From Mycobacterium celatum (GTDB lineage: Bacteria > Actinomycetota > Actinomycetes > Mycobacteriales > Mycobacteriaceae): DNA of 64,000 nucleotides. The notes below the pieces were generated by a model. That model was not told where the DNA came from, did no database searches, and was given only the letters and a program-made list of their open reading frames with translations. Position 1 is the first letter of the stretch. Each line of letters opens with the position of its first letter. The stretch spans positions 1-64,000 of the forward strand of contig NZ_LQOM01000040.1 of the NCBI RefSeq assembly GCF_002101595.1, in the 5' to 3' direction. A program made the position numbers and the translations under genes. Positions 35,468 to 43,594 of the stretch are shown in pieces.

Positions 35468-36223
35468 GTGGAGTACGCGGCAGCATTGCTCGAGCAAAAT
35501 CAGGCCTTCGGTGACGTGATCCGCAACGCCGACCCGTCAACACCGGTGCCGACCTGCCCGGACTGGACCCTCCAGCAGTTGTTCCGCCACGTCGGCCGCG
35601 GGGACCGCTGGGCGGCGCAGATCGTCCGCGACCGGGCCGACCACTATCTCGACCCGCGCAGTGTCGAGGGTGGTAAGCCGCCGCCGGATCCCGACGACGC
35701 CATCTCCTGGCTGCACGGCGGCGCGCAGCTGCTCATCGATGCCGTCGAGCAAGCCGGTGCGGAAACCCCGGTGTGGACCTTCCTGGGGCCGCGCCCGGCG
35801 AAGTGGTGGATTCGCCGCCGGGTGCACGAGGTCGCCGTCCACCGGGCCGACGCCGCACTGGCGCTCGGCCTCGACTACGCTCTCCAGCCTGAGCTGGCCG
35901 CCGACGCCATCACCGAATGGCTGGAGCGGGCGACGCTCCAAGCCGGCAGTGACGGCGCGTCGTTGCCGATCGAAGACGGTCAGAGCATGCATCTGCACGC
36001 CACCGACGACGGGCTCGGCGAGGCCGGCGAGTGGACCGTCCGCGTCGACGCCGGCGCGATCAGCTGGTCACACGACCACGGCAAGGGCACGGTAGCGCTG
36101 CGCGGGCCCGCCACCGACCTGCTGTTGGCCGTCACTCGTCGAGTTGCGGTCGCCGACACCGATATCGCGGTGTTCGGCGATGCCGCGGTGTGGCAGAAGT
36201 GGCTCGACCACACGCCGTTCTGA
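35468..36223 (+). CDS. Mycothiol-dependent maleylpyruvate isomerase family protein (Rv0332-like)
   Basis: The 251-residue protein has the DinB/MDMPI pattern: CPDWTLQQLFRHVG with its first metal His at about residue 38, then RRVHEVAVHRADAALA, which supplies the other metal ligands. A C-terminal domain (about 150-251) is typical of TIGR03083-type proteins. Such enzymes use mycothiol, the actinobacterial thiol, with an unknown substrate in most cases. Its place before the NTF2-like gene and rmlA matches Rv0332; Rv0323c-Rv0331 are missing. Confidence 0.85.
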   Translation: MEYAAALLEQNQAFGDVIRNADPSTPVPTCPDWTLQQLFRHVGRGDRWAAQIVRDRADHYLDPRSVEGGKPPPDPDDAISWLHGGAQLLIDAVEQAGAETPVWTFLGPRPAKWWIRRRVHEVAVHRADAALALGLDYALQPELAADAITEWLERATLQAGSDGASLPIEDGQSMHLHATDDGLGEAGEWTVRVDAGAISWSHDHGKGTVALRGPATDLLLAVTRRVAVADTDIAVFGDAAVWQKWLDHTPF

Positions 36224-36245
36224 GCGGCGCGGTACCTTGCTGATC

Positions 36246-36599
36246 ATGACGACATCGGAGATGGCCACCGTACTGGCATGGCACGACGCCCTCAACGCGT
36301 CCGACCTGGACACCTTGGTCGCGCTGTCCAGCGAGGACATCGAAGTCGGCGACAAACATGGCGCCGGGCAGGGCCATCAGGCGCTGCGTGAGTGGGCAGC
36401 CGCGCGCCCGCAGACCGCGGAGGTCGGCAGGATGTACGTTCACGATGGTGTGGTCGTCGTCGAACTGAAGGGCGCCAATGGCACTGGGGCGGCAGCGTTT
36501 CGGGTCGTCCACGATCACGTCACCTCGGTGTTCCGGCATGAAGACCTGGAGTCGGCGCTGGCGGCAACCGAGCTCACCGAGGCCGACCTGGTCGACTGA
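36246..36599 (+). CDS. NTF2/SnoaL-like small protein (Rv0333-like)
   Basis: The 117-residue protein (124 recalled for Rv0333) begins MTTSEMATVLAWHDALNASD and shows the compact alpha+beta pattern of the nuclear-transport-factor-2 fold (LVALSSEDIEVGDKHGAG, VHDGVVVVELKG, AAAFRVVHDHVTSVFRHED). No catalytic residues can be assigned. ATG 36246 lies 22 bases after the mycothiol-dependent gene and 10 bases upstream of rmlA is its stop, so it belongs to that operon. Confidence 0.78.
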   Translation: MTTSEMATVLAWHDALNASDLDTLVALSSEDIEVGDKHGAGQGHQALREWAAARPQTAEVGRMYVHDGVVVVELKGANGTGAAAFRVVHDHVTSVFRHEDLESALAATELTEADLVD

Positions 36600-36609
36600 G
36601 GAGTAGCTG

Positions 36610-37476
36610 ATGCGCGGAATCATCCTTGCCGGCGGCTCGGGCACACGGCTATATCCGATCACCATGGGCGTCAGCAAGCAGCTGTTGCCGGTTTACGACA
36701 AACCGATGATCTATTACCCGCTGTCGACGCTGATGACCGCTGGTATCCGCGACATCCAGGTGATTACCACCGCTCACGATGCGCCCGGCTTCCACCGGCT
36801 GCTCGACGACGGCGCCGCATTCGGTATCAACATCAGCTACGCGGTGCAGGACCGGCCCGACGGCCTGGCCCAGGCATTCGTCATCGGCGCCGACCACATC
36901 GGCACCGACTCGGTGGCATTGGCCTTGGGAGACAACATCTTTTACGGCCCAGGACTGGGCACCAATCTGGGGCGCTTCCAAACCGTCAGCGGCGGCGCGG
37001 TTTTCGCCTACTGGGTGGCAAATCCATCGGCTTACGGAGTGGTCGAATTCGGCGACGACGGCATTGCGCTCTCGCTCGAGGAAAAGCCGGCGACACCCAA
37101 GTCGCACTACGCGGTGCCGGGGCTGTATTTCTACGACAACGACGTGATCGAGATCGCGCGGGGCTTAAAGCCGTCGGCGCGCGGCGAATATGAGATCACC
37201 GAGGTCAACCAGACCTACCTCAATCAGGGCCGGCTCACGGTCGAGGTGCTCGCGCGCGGCACGGCCTGGCTGGACACCGGGACCTTCGATTCCCTGCTGG
37301 ATGCCAGTGACTACGTCCGCACCCTGGAACGCCGGCAGGGCTTGAAGATTGGCGTCCCGGAAGAAGTGGCGTGGCGGATGGGCTTCATCGACGACGAGCA
37401 GCTGGTGCGCCGCGCGGAGAGCCTGGTCAAATCCGGCTACGGCGACTATCTGCTGCAGCTGCTCGAACAGCGCTGA
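36610..37476 (+). CDS. rmlA: Glucose-1-phosphate thymidylyltransferase
   Basis: The 288-residue length equals Rv0334. The N-terminal nucleotide loop GGSGTRLYPIT, KQLLPVYDKPMIYYPL, the ALGDNIFYG segment and GTAWLDTGTFDSLL near the end are the RmlA signature. It couples dTTP to glucose-1-phosphate as the first step toward dTDP-L-rhamnose, the sugar of the arabinogalactan linker. A spaced AGGAG (36599-36603) precedes the ATG. PE6, which follows in M. tuberculosis, is absent. Confidence 0.97.
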   Translation: MRGIILAGGSGTRLYPITMGVSKQLLPVYDKPMIYYPLSTLMTAGIRDIQVITTAHDAPGFHRLLDDGAAFGINISYAVQDRPDGLAQAFVIGADHIGTDSVALALGDNIFYGPGLGTNLGRFQTVSGGAVFAYWVANPSAYGVVEFGDDGIALSLEEKPATPKSHYAVPGLYFYDNDVIEIARGLKPSARGEYEITEVNQTYLNQGRLTVEVLARGTAWLDTGTFDSLLDASDYVRTLERRQGLKIGVPEEVAWRMGFIDDEQLVRRAESLVKSGYGDYLLQLLEQR

Positions 37477-37488
37477 CGCGCGTACACG

Positions 37489-37896
37489 ATGACAACAACG
37501 CCTGACCCGCAGCCTGTCCGCGGCGGAGCTGTGCTCGTCGCGTTGGTGATTGGTCTCATTATCGTTGCCGCAGTGTCGGTTTCCTACTGGAAGCGTGACC
37601 ATCCCGCGCCGAAAGGATCGACGTCGTCATCGCAGGACGCGCCGGCTGCTACTTCGCCCGGGACGATGGACAAGGACGGCCGCTTCCTGTGGCTGCTGTC
37701 CAGCGAAGGCATTGAGCTGTCCCGATCGACCGATGTTGCGGTCAATGATGCGCACCGCGTTTGCTCCCGCCTGGAGCGCGGCGAAAGTGAAGAGCAGGTG
37801 GTTGCGGACATCGTCGAAGGATCGCCGGACTTGACACCTGATACTGCAGCCGATTTCGCGGACATCGCCAGGGAAGTGTTCTGCCCCGAAATCTGA
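37489..37896 (+). CDS. DUF732-like single-span protein
   Basis: The 135-residue protein has an N-terminal membrane span (about 14-32, VLVALVIGLIIVAAVSVSY), a Ser/Pro linker and a C-terminal helical domain with DGRFLWLLSSEGIELS, a Cys in VCSRLERGESEEQV and the final CPEI; the two Cys probably form a disulphide as in DUF732 proteins of mycobacterial envelopes. It follows rmlA by 12 bases and is likely co-transcribed. The stop is one base from the convergent aminotransferase. Confidence 0.75.
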   Translation: MTTTPDPQPVRGGAVLVALVIGLIIVAAVSVSYWKRDHPAPKGSTSSSQDAPAATSPGTMDKDGRFLWLLSSEGIELSRSTDVAVNDAHRVCSRLERGESEEQVVADIVEGSPDLTPDTAADFADIAREVFCPEI

Positions 37897-37897
37897 G

Positions 37898-39172
37898 TTA
37901 CTGCCGGTAGCTGACCAGGAAATTTCCCAGCCGCTCGATCGCACGCGATAGGTCACGCGCCCACGGCAGCGTCACGATCCGCAGGTGATCCGGTGCAGGC
38001 CAATTGAATCCGGTGCCCTGGGTGACCAAGATCTTCTCCTGCAGGAGCAGATCCAGCACAAGTTGCTCGTCGTCCTCGATGTCGTACACCTCGGGATCCA
38101 GTCGCGGGAAGGCGTAGAGCGCCCCCGCCGGCTTGACGCACGACACCCCGGGGATCTCGTTGAGTTTGGACCAGGCGACATCCCGCTGTTCGCGCAGCCG
38201 ACCGCCCGGCAACACCAAATCCTCGATGCTCTGATAGCCGCCCAGCGCCACCTGGATTGCGTGCTGCGCCGGAACATTCGGGCACAGGCGCATATTCGCC
38301 AGCAAGTGGATGCCTTCGATGAAGCTGCTGGCATGGTCTTTGGGACCCGTGATCGCCAACCAGCCGGCCCGGTAGCCGGCCACCCGATAGGCCTTCGACA
38401 ATCCGTTGAACGTCAGGCACAACACGTCTGGCGCCACCGAGGCCATGCTGATGTGCTTGGCGTCGTCGTAGAGGATTTTGTCGTAGATCTCGTCGGCCAG
38501 CAGCAGCAGCTGATGCTTGCGCGCCAAATCGGCCATTTGCGTGAGGACTTCGCGGCTGTAGACGGCCCCGGTCGGATTGTTCGGGTTGATCACCACCAGC
38601 GCTTTGGTGCGTTCGGTGATCTTGGATTCCAGGTCGGCGATATCAGGTTGCCAGTCCTGCGTCTCGTCGCACAGGTAATGCACCGGAGTGCCGCCCGCCA
38701 GCGAGGTTGACGCCGTCCACAGCGGATAATCGGGCGCCGGGATCAATACCTGGTCGCCGTTGTCCAGCAGTGCCTGCAGGGTCAGTGTGATCAGCTCCGA
38801 GACGCCGTTACCCAAATAGACGTCGTCGACGTCGAATCGCGGGAAGCCGTCGACGAGCTCGTAGCGGGTGACCACCGCGCGCCGCGCCGGCAGGATGCCC
38901 TTGGAGTCCGAATAGCCCTGCGCGTATGGCAACGCCTGGATCATGTCGCGCATGATCACGTCCGGTGCCTCGAATCCGAACGGCGCCGGGTTGCCGATGT
39001 TGAGCTTGAGGATGCGATGCCCCTCGGCCTCCAACCGCGCAGCGTGATCGTGCACAGGGCCGCGGATCTCGTAGAGGACGTCTTGCAGCTTCGACGACTG
39101 CGCAAACGTGCGCTGGCGCGGCTGGTGCCCGGTGGCGTGCCAGGGCAACTGATGCGTAGTCACGTCCACCAT
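37898..39172 (-). CDS. aspC: Class I aminotransferase (AspC/AlaA-type, Rv0337c-like)
   Basis: The 424-residue protein (429 recalled for Rv0337c) is a fold-type I PLP enzyme: NPNNPTGAVYS and LADEIYDKILYDD in the middle, the PLP lysine at Lys260 in NGLSKAYRV, and Arg in RLCPN and DHLRIVTLP for substrate carboxylate. Annotated aspartate aminotransferase, but the KLQDVLYEIRGP start is closer to AlaA-type alanine aminotransferases. Met at 39172 is chosen; the longer frame to 39304 enters the divergent promoter. Confidence 0.9.
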   Translation of the reverse strand: MVDVTTHQLPWHATGHQPRQRTFAQSSKLQDVLYEIRGPVHDHAARLEAEGHRILKLNIGNPAPFGFEAPDVIMRDMIQALPYAQGYSDSKGILPARRAVVTRYELVDGFPRFDVDDVYLGNGVSELITLTLQALLDNGDQVLIPAPDYPLWTASTSLAGGTPVHYLCDETQDWQPDIADLESKITERTKALVVINPNNPTGAVYSREVLTQMADLARKHQLLLLADEIYDKILYDDAKHISMASVAPDVLCLTFNGLSKAYRVAGYRAGWLAITGPKDHASSFIEGIHLLANMRLCPNVPAQHAIQVALGGYQSIEDLVLPGGRLREQRDVAWSKLNEIPGVSCVKPAGALYAFPRLDPEVYDIEDDEQLVLDLLLQEKILVTQGTGFNWPAPDHLRIVTLPWARDLSRAIERLGNFLVSYRQ

Positions 39173-39324
39173 GGTGCCATGGCCGTCCAATGGAAATTTG
39201 CTGAAGTCTACGACTGCGGGAAATTGGCTGGATAAGGCCAGGAAAACAGGTAGCCGATTACTCACGCGGTGGGTTGCTGCGCTGCCGTAGAGTGCCGCCA
39301 TCACCCAACAAGTGAGGCACAGCG

Positions 39325-40698
39325 ATGAAGCTCAAACTCGAGACGCACCTCAGTGGAGATGGCCACCGCGCGACAGATGACCACGAGGCTGTCGAAGGAC
39401 AAGCATCGGAACCCGCGGTCACTGTTCGCAGCTTGCGCAGACCGCTCGGGATTCTGCTCGTCTGCTGGATCGGCGTCGACGCCGCGATCGTTCTGGCACT
39501 GGCGGTCTGGAATGCGACGCTGACCACTACGGCGTGGGATTTAATCGGCTCAGCCCTGCTGTTGGGTATCGGTGTTACCTGCGCGCTGGCGTTCGGTCAG
39601 ATCGTCAGGGGCTCACCCAATGCACTGGTGACCGCGATGGTCAGCCAGATCTTCATCGCGGGTCTGGCGGCCTACGTGTGGCTGGTCGACCAACGCAGTC
39701 CCGTCAGTCAACTGCTCGGGATAACTGGCGTTGCGTTGACGCTAGGCTGCATAGCGCTGATTTGGGTGCTCTACCTCGGCCGCTATGCGCGCACCGCCGT
39801 TACCAAGGGTGCTGCCGTCGTTGTCGCGCTGTTCCCGTTGATCGGTCTGGTGCAGTTCTGGATGCAGACCCAGTACCTGCCTGAGGCCTCGAGCCCGCTC
39901 GTCGATGTCAGTACCGAATTGTCGCCGATGGGCTCGACGGGTCCGATCATCCACCTGTTGGCGAAAGTGACGCTGCACAACCGCGGTTCTGTCCAGGTCG
40001 ACATGCCTGCGGGGCTGATGCGGGTCACGTCCTACCCCGTTGGGACGCCGACAGAGCCGGCCACTACCGAGGCACTGCATGCTGCCCTGGATCCGAGTGG
40101 AAGCTCAATGAGAGATGACTACCGCGAAAAGGCGACTCTGCCAGCCGATTCGACGCTGCTGTACGCCACAATCATCGCCGCTTCGTACGAGGACAGTTTT
40201 CTCAATCCAGGCGAAACCGGCGAATACAAACGAGTGATCGACGTCGACTCCCGAACCGTTCGGCTGGTACGGCTGTCGGTGGAAGCGACACTCGTGACTC
40301 ATCGAATGATGCAGGAAACCCGCTCGTGCTACCCGCCTCAAGTGTCCTTCTCGCAGGATCCAGGGACGTTCTTGTCTGAGGCGGGAAAGCTTCATGAGTG
40401 GGGGAACGCCGGAGCGCGCGTCTTGTGCACGGAGAGTCAGTTCGCCTCGACAGGAGCCGTCCAGGACCTGGTTTCGGATCATCCGGTGATGAGGATTCTC
40501 ACCGTAGTCGACAACCCGAGCCGCGTCGTAGAAGTGCCGACGTTCCTGCCGTTCTTTGGAACCCGCGAAGCCGTCGATGATCCGTTCACGCACATCGCCA
40601 CGCTGACCCAGGTTGGAAACGCCACTCCGGCAACCCTTTTCCGGGATTGGGCGGAGTATGCGCCGTCGGACGCCGACCTTCGCGGTGGCGCCGGATAG
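39325..40698 (+). CDS. Unknown membrane protein with large outer domain
   Basis: The 457-residue protein has a hydrophilic N-terminus (about 1-35), five membrane segments (about 40-60, 70-90, 95-115, 130-150, 157-175) and a soluble C-terminal domain of about 270 residues with two Cys (RSCYPPQV, RVLCTESQF). I recognise no family and recall no M. tuberculosis gene here between aspC and etfD. It ends five bases from the convergent etfD stop. It could be a sensor or a transport accessory protein. Confidence 0.7.
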   Translation: MKLKLETHLSGDGHRATDDHEAVEGQASEPAVTVRSLRRPLGILLVCWIGVDAAIVLALAVWNATLTTTAWDLIGSALLLGIGVTCALAFGQIVRGSPNALVTAMVSQIFIAGLAAYVWLVDQRSPVSQLLGITGVALTLGCIALIWVLYLGRYARTAVTKGAAVVVALFPLIGLVQFWMQTQYLPEASSPLVDVSTELSPMGSTGPIIHLLAKVTLHNRGSVQVDMPAGLMRVTSYPVGTPTEPATTEALHAALDPSGSSMRDDYREKATLPADSTLLYATIIAASYEDSFLNPGETGEYKRVIDVDSRTVRLVRLSVEATLVTHRMMQETRSCYPPQVSFSQDPGTFLSEAGKLHEWGNAGARVLCTESQFASTGAVQDLVSDHPVMRILTVVDNPSRVVEVPTFLPFFGTREAVDDPFTHIATLTQVGNATPATLFRDWAEYAPSDADLRGGAG

Positions 40699-40703
40699 CG
40701 ACG

Positions 40704-43433
40704 CTACCGCTTGCCCGGCGGACGGGCGCCGCGTGCGATGCCCAGCCCTTTGACTGGCGGCGTAGTGGCTTCGCCGTCACCTTCCTTGGCCGCGGGGGCG
40801 GTCTGGGGTTCCGGTTCCGGCTTGGCTTCCGGCTCCTTCTTCGGCTCGGCAGCCGGTTGAGTGGGGGCGGCGGCCTTCTTGGCACCGGGCCGTTTGGCGC
40901 CCGCGGCGATGCCCAGCCCCTTGACTGGTGCGGCAGGCGCTGTGGCCTCTGTCGCTTTCGCTTCTTCGGCGGCCGGCTCCTTCGCGGCCTCCGGTTGTGC
41001 TGGGGCAGCGGCCTTCTTGGCGCCGGGTCGCTTGGCGGCGCCGGCGATGCCCAGGCCTTTAGCAGGGAGCGGGCCGGCCTTGGTGGCTTTTTCCGGCGTG
41101 GGTTCGGCAGCCTCAGCTGGCTTTTCGGCCGGTGCCGCCGTCGCCGCGGTCGCCGCTTCGGCCTTCGGAGCGGGTTTGGGTGCGACCTTGGCGGCCTCTT
41201 CGGCGGCGGTTCCCTTGGCCGGCAGCGTGATGTTGCTGCGGTCGATGGACTCCAGCAGCAGGTTGGCCACGTCGCGCACGTCGACGTCTTCTCGCCCGGC
41301 GGCTTCGGCGCGGTCGTTGACACCGTCGCTGACCATCACCCGGCAGAACGGGCACGCGGTGGCGACCGTGGTGGCGCCGGTCGCCAGCGCCTCGTCGACC
41401 CGCTCGTGGTTGATCCGCTTGCCGATGTGCTCTTCCATCCACATGCGGGCACCGCCGGCGCCGCAGCAAAAACTGCGATCGGCGTGCCGCGGCATCTCGG
41501 TCAGCGTCGCACCCGACGCCCCGATCAGCTCGCGCGGCGCCTCGTAGACCTTGTTGTGCCGGCCCAGATAACACGGGTCGTGGTAGGTGATCGAAGGACC
41601 GCTGCCGTTGCCGTCGACCGGCTTGACCGGCACCAGCTTCTTGTCCCGCACCAGCCGGTTGAGCAGCTGAGTGTGGTGCAGCACGGTGTAGTTGGCGCCG
41701 AGCTGCTTGTATTCGCGGCCAAGGGTATTGAAGCAGTGCGGGCAGGTGACCACGATCTTGCGGTCGACGGTCTCCACGCCTTCGAAGACCCCGTCCAGGG
41801 TCTCGACGGCCTGCTGGGCCAGCTGCTGGAACAGGAACTCGTTACCGGAGCGGCGCGCGGAGTCACCGTTGCAGGTTTCGCCGGTTCCCAGCACCAGGTA
41901 CTTCACTCCGGCGATGGCCAGCAGTTCGGCGACGGCCTTGGTGGTGCGCTTCGCCTTGTCGTCGTAGGCGCCGGCACAACCCACCCAGAACAGGTACTCG
42001 TAACCGTCGAAGCTCTCGACGTCCGCGCCGTAGACCGGGACGTCGAAGTCGACTTCGCTGATCCAGTTGGTGCGGTCACCGGCGTTCTGGCCCCACGGAT
42101 TGCCCTTGGTCTCAAGGTTTTTGAACAGCACCGACAGCTCGGAGGGGAACTCCGACTCCATCATCACCTGGTAGCGGCGCATGTCCACGATGTGGTCGAC
42201 GTGCTCGATGTCGACCGGGCACTGCTCGACGCAGGCACCGCACGTCACGCAGGACCACAGCACGTCCGGGTCGATCACCCCGCCTTGCTCGGCGGTGCCC
42301 ACCAGCGGACGACTGGCCTGCTCGGGACCCGAGCCCGGCACGCGGCCGAATCCGGATTCCGGAACGTGGTGGCCCTCACCGCGACCGGATTCGATGTAGC
42401 CGCCCTCCGCGCCGGCTTCCTTTTCACCAAGGATGTAGGGCGCCTTGGCCATCCAGTGGTCGCGCAGATCCATGATGACGAGCTTGGGCGACAACGGTTT
42501 TCCGGTGTTCCACGCCGGGCACTGCGACTGGCAGCGCCCACACTCCGTGCAGGTGGCGAAGTCGAGCATCGCCTTCCAGGAAAAGTCCTCGATCTTGCCC
42601 CGCCCGAATTCGGCGTCGTCAGGCGGGTTTTCGAAGTCGATCGGCTTGCCGTCCGCCTCGATTGGCAGCAGCGGGCCCAGCCCGTCGGGCAGTCGCTTGA
42701 AGGCGACGTTGATGGGCGCCACAAAGATGTGCAGGTGCTTGGAATGCAGCACGATGATCAGGAACGCCAGCATGACCCCGATGTGCAGCAGCAGCGCCAC
42801 TGTCTCCAGGATCTCGTTGCCGGTGTGGCCGAGCGGGCTCAAAATCTTGCCGAACAGGTGGGACAGGAAGGCCCCATTGCCGTAGGGAAGGTTGCCCAGA
42901 TACGACGCCGCACCACGCAACAAGCAGTAGGTCCACACGACGTTGAAGATCATGAACAGAATCAGCCACGCACCGCCGGTGTGCGAGCCGTAGAAACGCG
43001 ACGTGCGGCCGAGCTCCTTGGGATTGCGCTTGATGCGGATGATCGCGAACGTGGCGATACCGAGCGTCACCGCGACGACGAAGAAGTCCTGCAAGAAGCC
43101 CAGCGCGTCCCAGGTACCGATCAACGGGATGTGGAAATGGGGGCTGAACAGCAGGCCGTAGGCCTCGATGTAGACGGTGAGCAGCACGAAGAACGCCCAC
43201 ATGGTGAAGAAGTGCGCCAGGCCGGGAATGGTCCACTTCAATAGGCGGCGCTGGCCGGGCACCTCGGCCACCTCGACCTCGATGCGGGCGCCGACCTCGT
43301 CGGTGCGCCCGCTGGCCGGTTGGCCCGACATGATGAGTTTGGCCAGCCAGCCAACCCGTCTGGCGGCAAACAGCAGCACTATCGCCGTCATGCCGAGGCC
43401 GACTACCAGTCTGATCAGCGTCTGCGTCTCCAC
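40704..43433 (-). CDS. etfD: EtfD, membrane ETF:menaquinone oxidoreductase-type Fe-S protein (Rv0338c-like)
   Basis: The 909-residue protein has five or six N-terminal membrane segments, two 4Fe-4S sites (CTECGRCQSQCP and CVTCGACVEQCP), and two CCG domains (DPCYLGRH; CCGAGGARMW). It is thought to take electrons from the FAD protein EtfBA in fatty-acid oxidation and pass them to menaquinone. GTG 43433 follows GGAGAG. The last ~150 residues are a Lys/Ala/Pro-rich tail with three copies of a KGLGIA...AKRPGAKKAAAP-type unit, longer than the 882-residue family member I recall. Confidence 0.92.
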   Translation of the reverse strand: METQTLIRLVVGLGMTAIVLLFAARRVGWLAKLIMSGQPASGRTDEVGARIEVEVAEVPGQRRLLKWTIPGLAHFFTMWAFFVLLTVYIEAYGLLFSPHFHIPLIGTWDALGFLQDFFVVAVTLGIATFAIIRIKRNPKELGRTSRFYGSHTGGAWLILFMIFNVVWTYCLLRGAASYLGNLPYGNGAFLSHLFGKILSPLGHTGNEILETVALLLHIGVMLAFLIIVLHSKHLHIFVAPINVAFKRLPDGLGPLLPIEADGKPIDFENPPDDAEFGRGKIEDFSWKAMLDFATCTECGRCQSQCPAWNTGKPLSPKLVIMDLRDHWMAKAPYILGEKEAGAEGGYIESGRGEGHHVPESGFGRVPGSGPEQASRPLVGTAEQGGVIDPDVLWSCVTCGACVEQCPVDIEHVDHIVDMRRYQVMMESEFPSELSVLFKNLETKGNPWGQNAGDRTNWISEVDFDVPVYGADVESFDGYEYLFWVGCAGAYDDKAKRTTKAVAELLAIAGVKYLVLGTGETCNGDSARRSGNEFLFQQLAQQAVETLDGVFEGVETVDRKIVVTCPHCFNTLGREYKQLGANYTVLHHTQLLNRLVRDKKLVPVKPVDGNGSGPSITYHDPCYLGRHNKVYEAPRELIGASGATLTEMPRHADRSFCCGAGGARMWMEEHIGKRINHERVDEALATGATTVATACPFCRVMVSDGVNDRAEAAGREDVDVRDVANLLLESIDRSNITLPAKGTAAEEAAKVAPKPAPKAEAATAATAAPAEKPAEAAEPTPEKATKAGPLPAKGLGIAGAAKRPGAKKAAAPAQPEAAKEPAAEEAKATEATAPAAPVKGLGIAAGAKRPGAKKAAAPTQPAAEPKKEPEAKPEPEPQTAPAAKEGDGEATTPPVKGLGIARGARPPGKR

Positions 43434-43594
43434 GGAGCGTCTCTCCAATTCTGGCGTTACTGAGCGGTAACTTATTCGATGTTACTGGCTGGTAACCATC
43501 CGGCCGTGCCTGCTCAGGCCTGCTTGGCCTGCTCATAGTGACATCTTCGTGGTATTAACCGCGACGAAGGCTCCCCTAACTTGCGAATCGGAGG

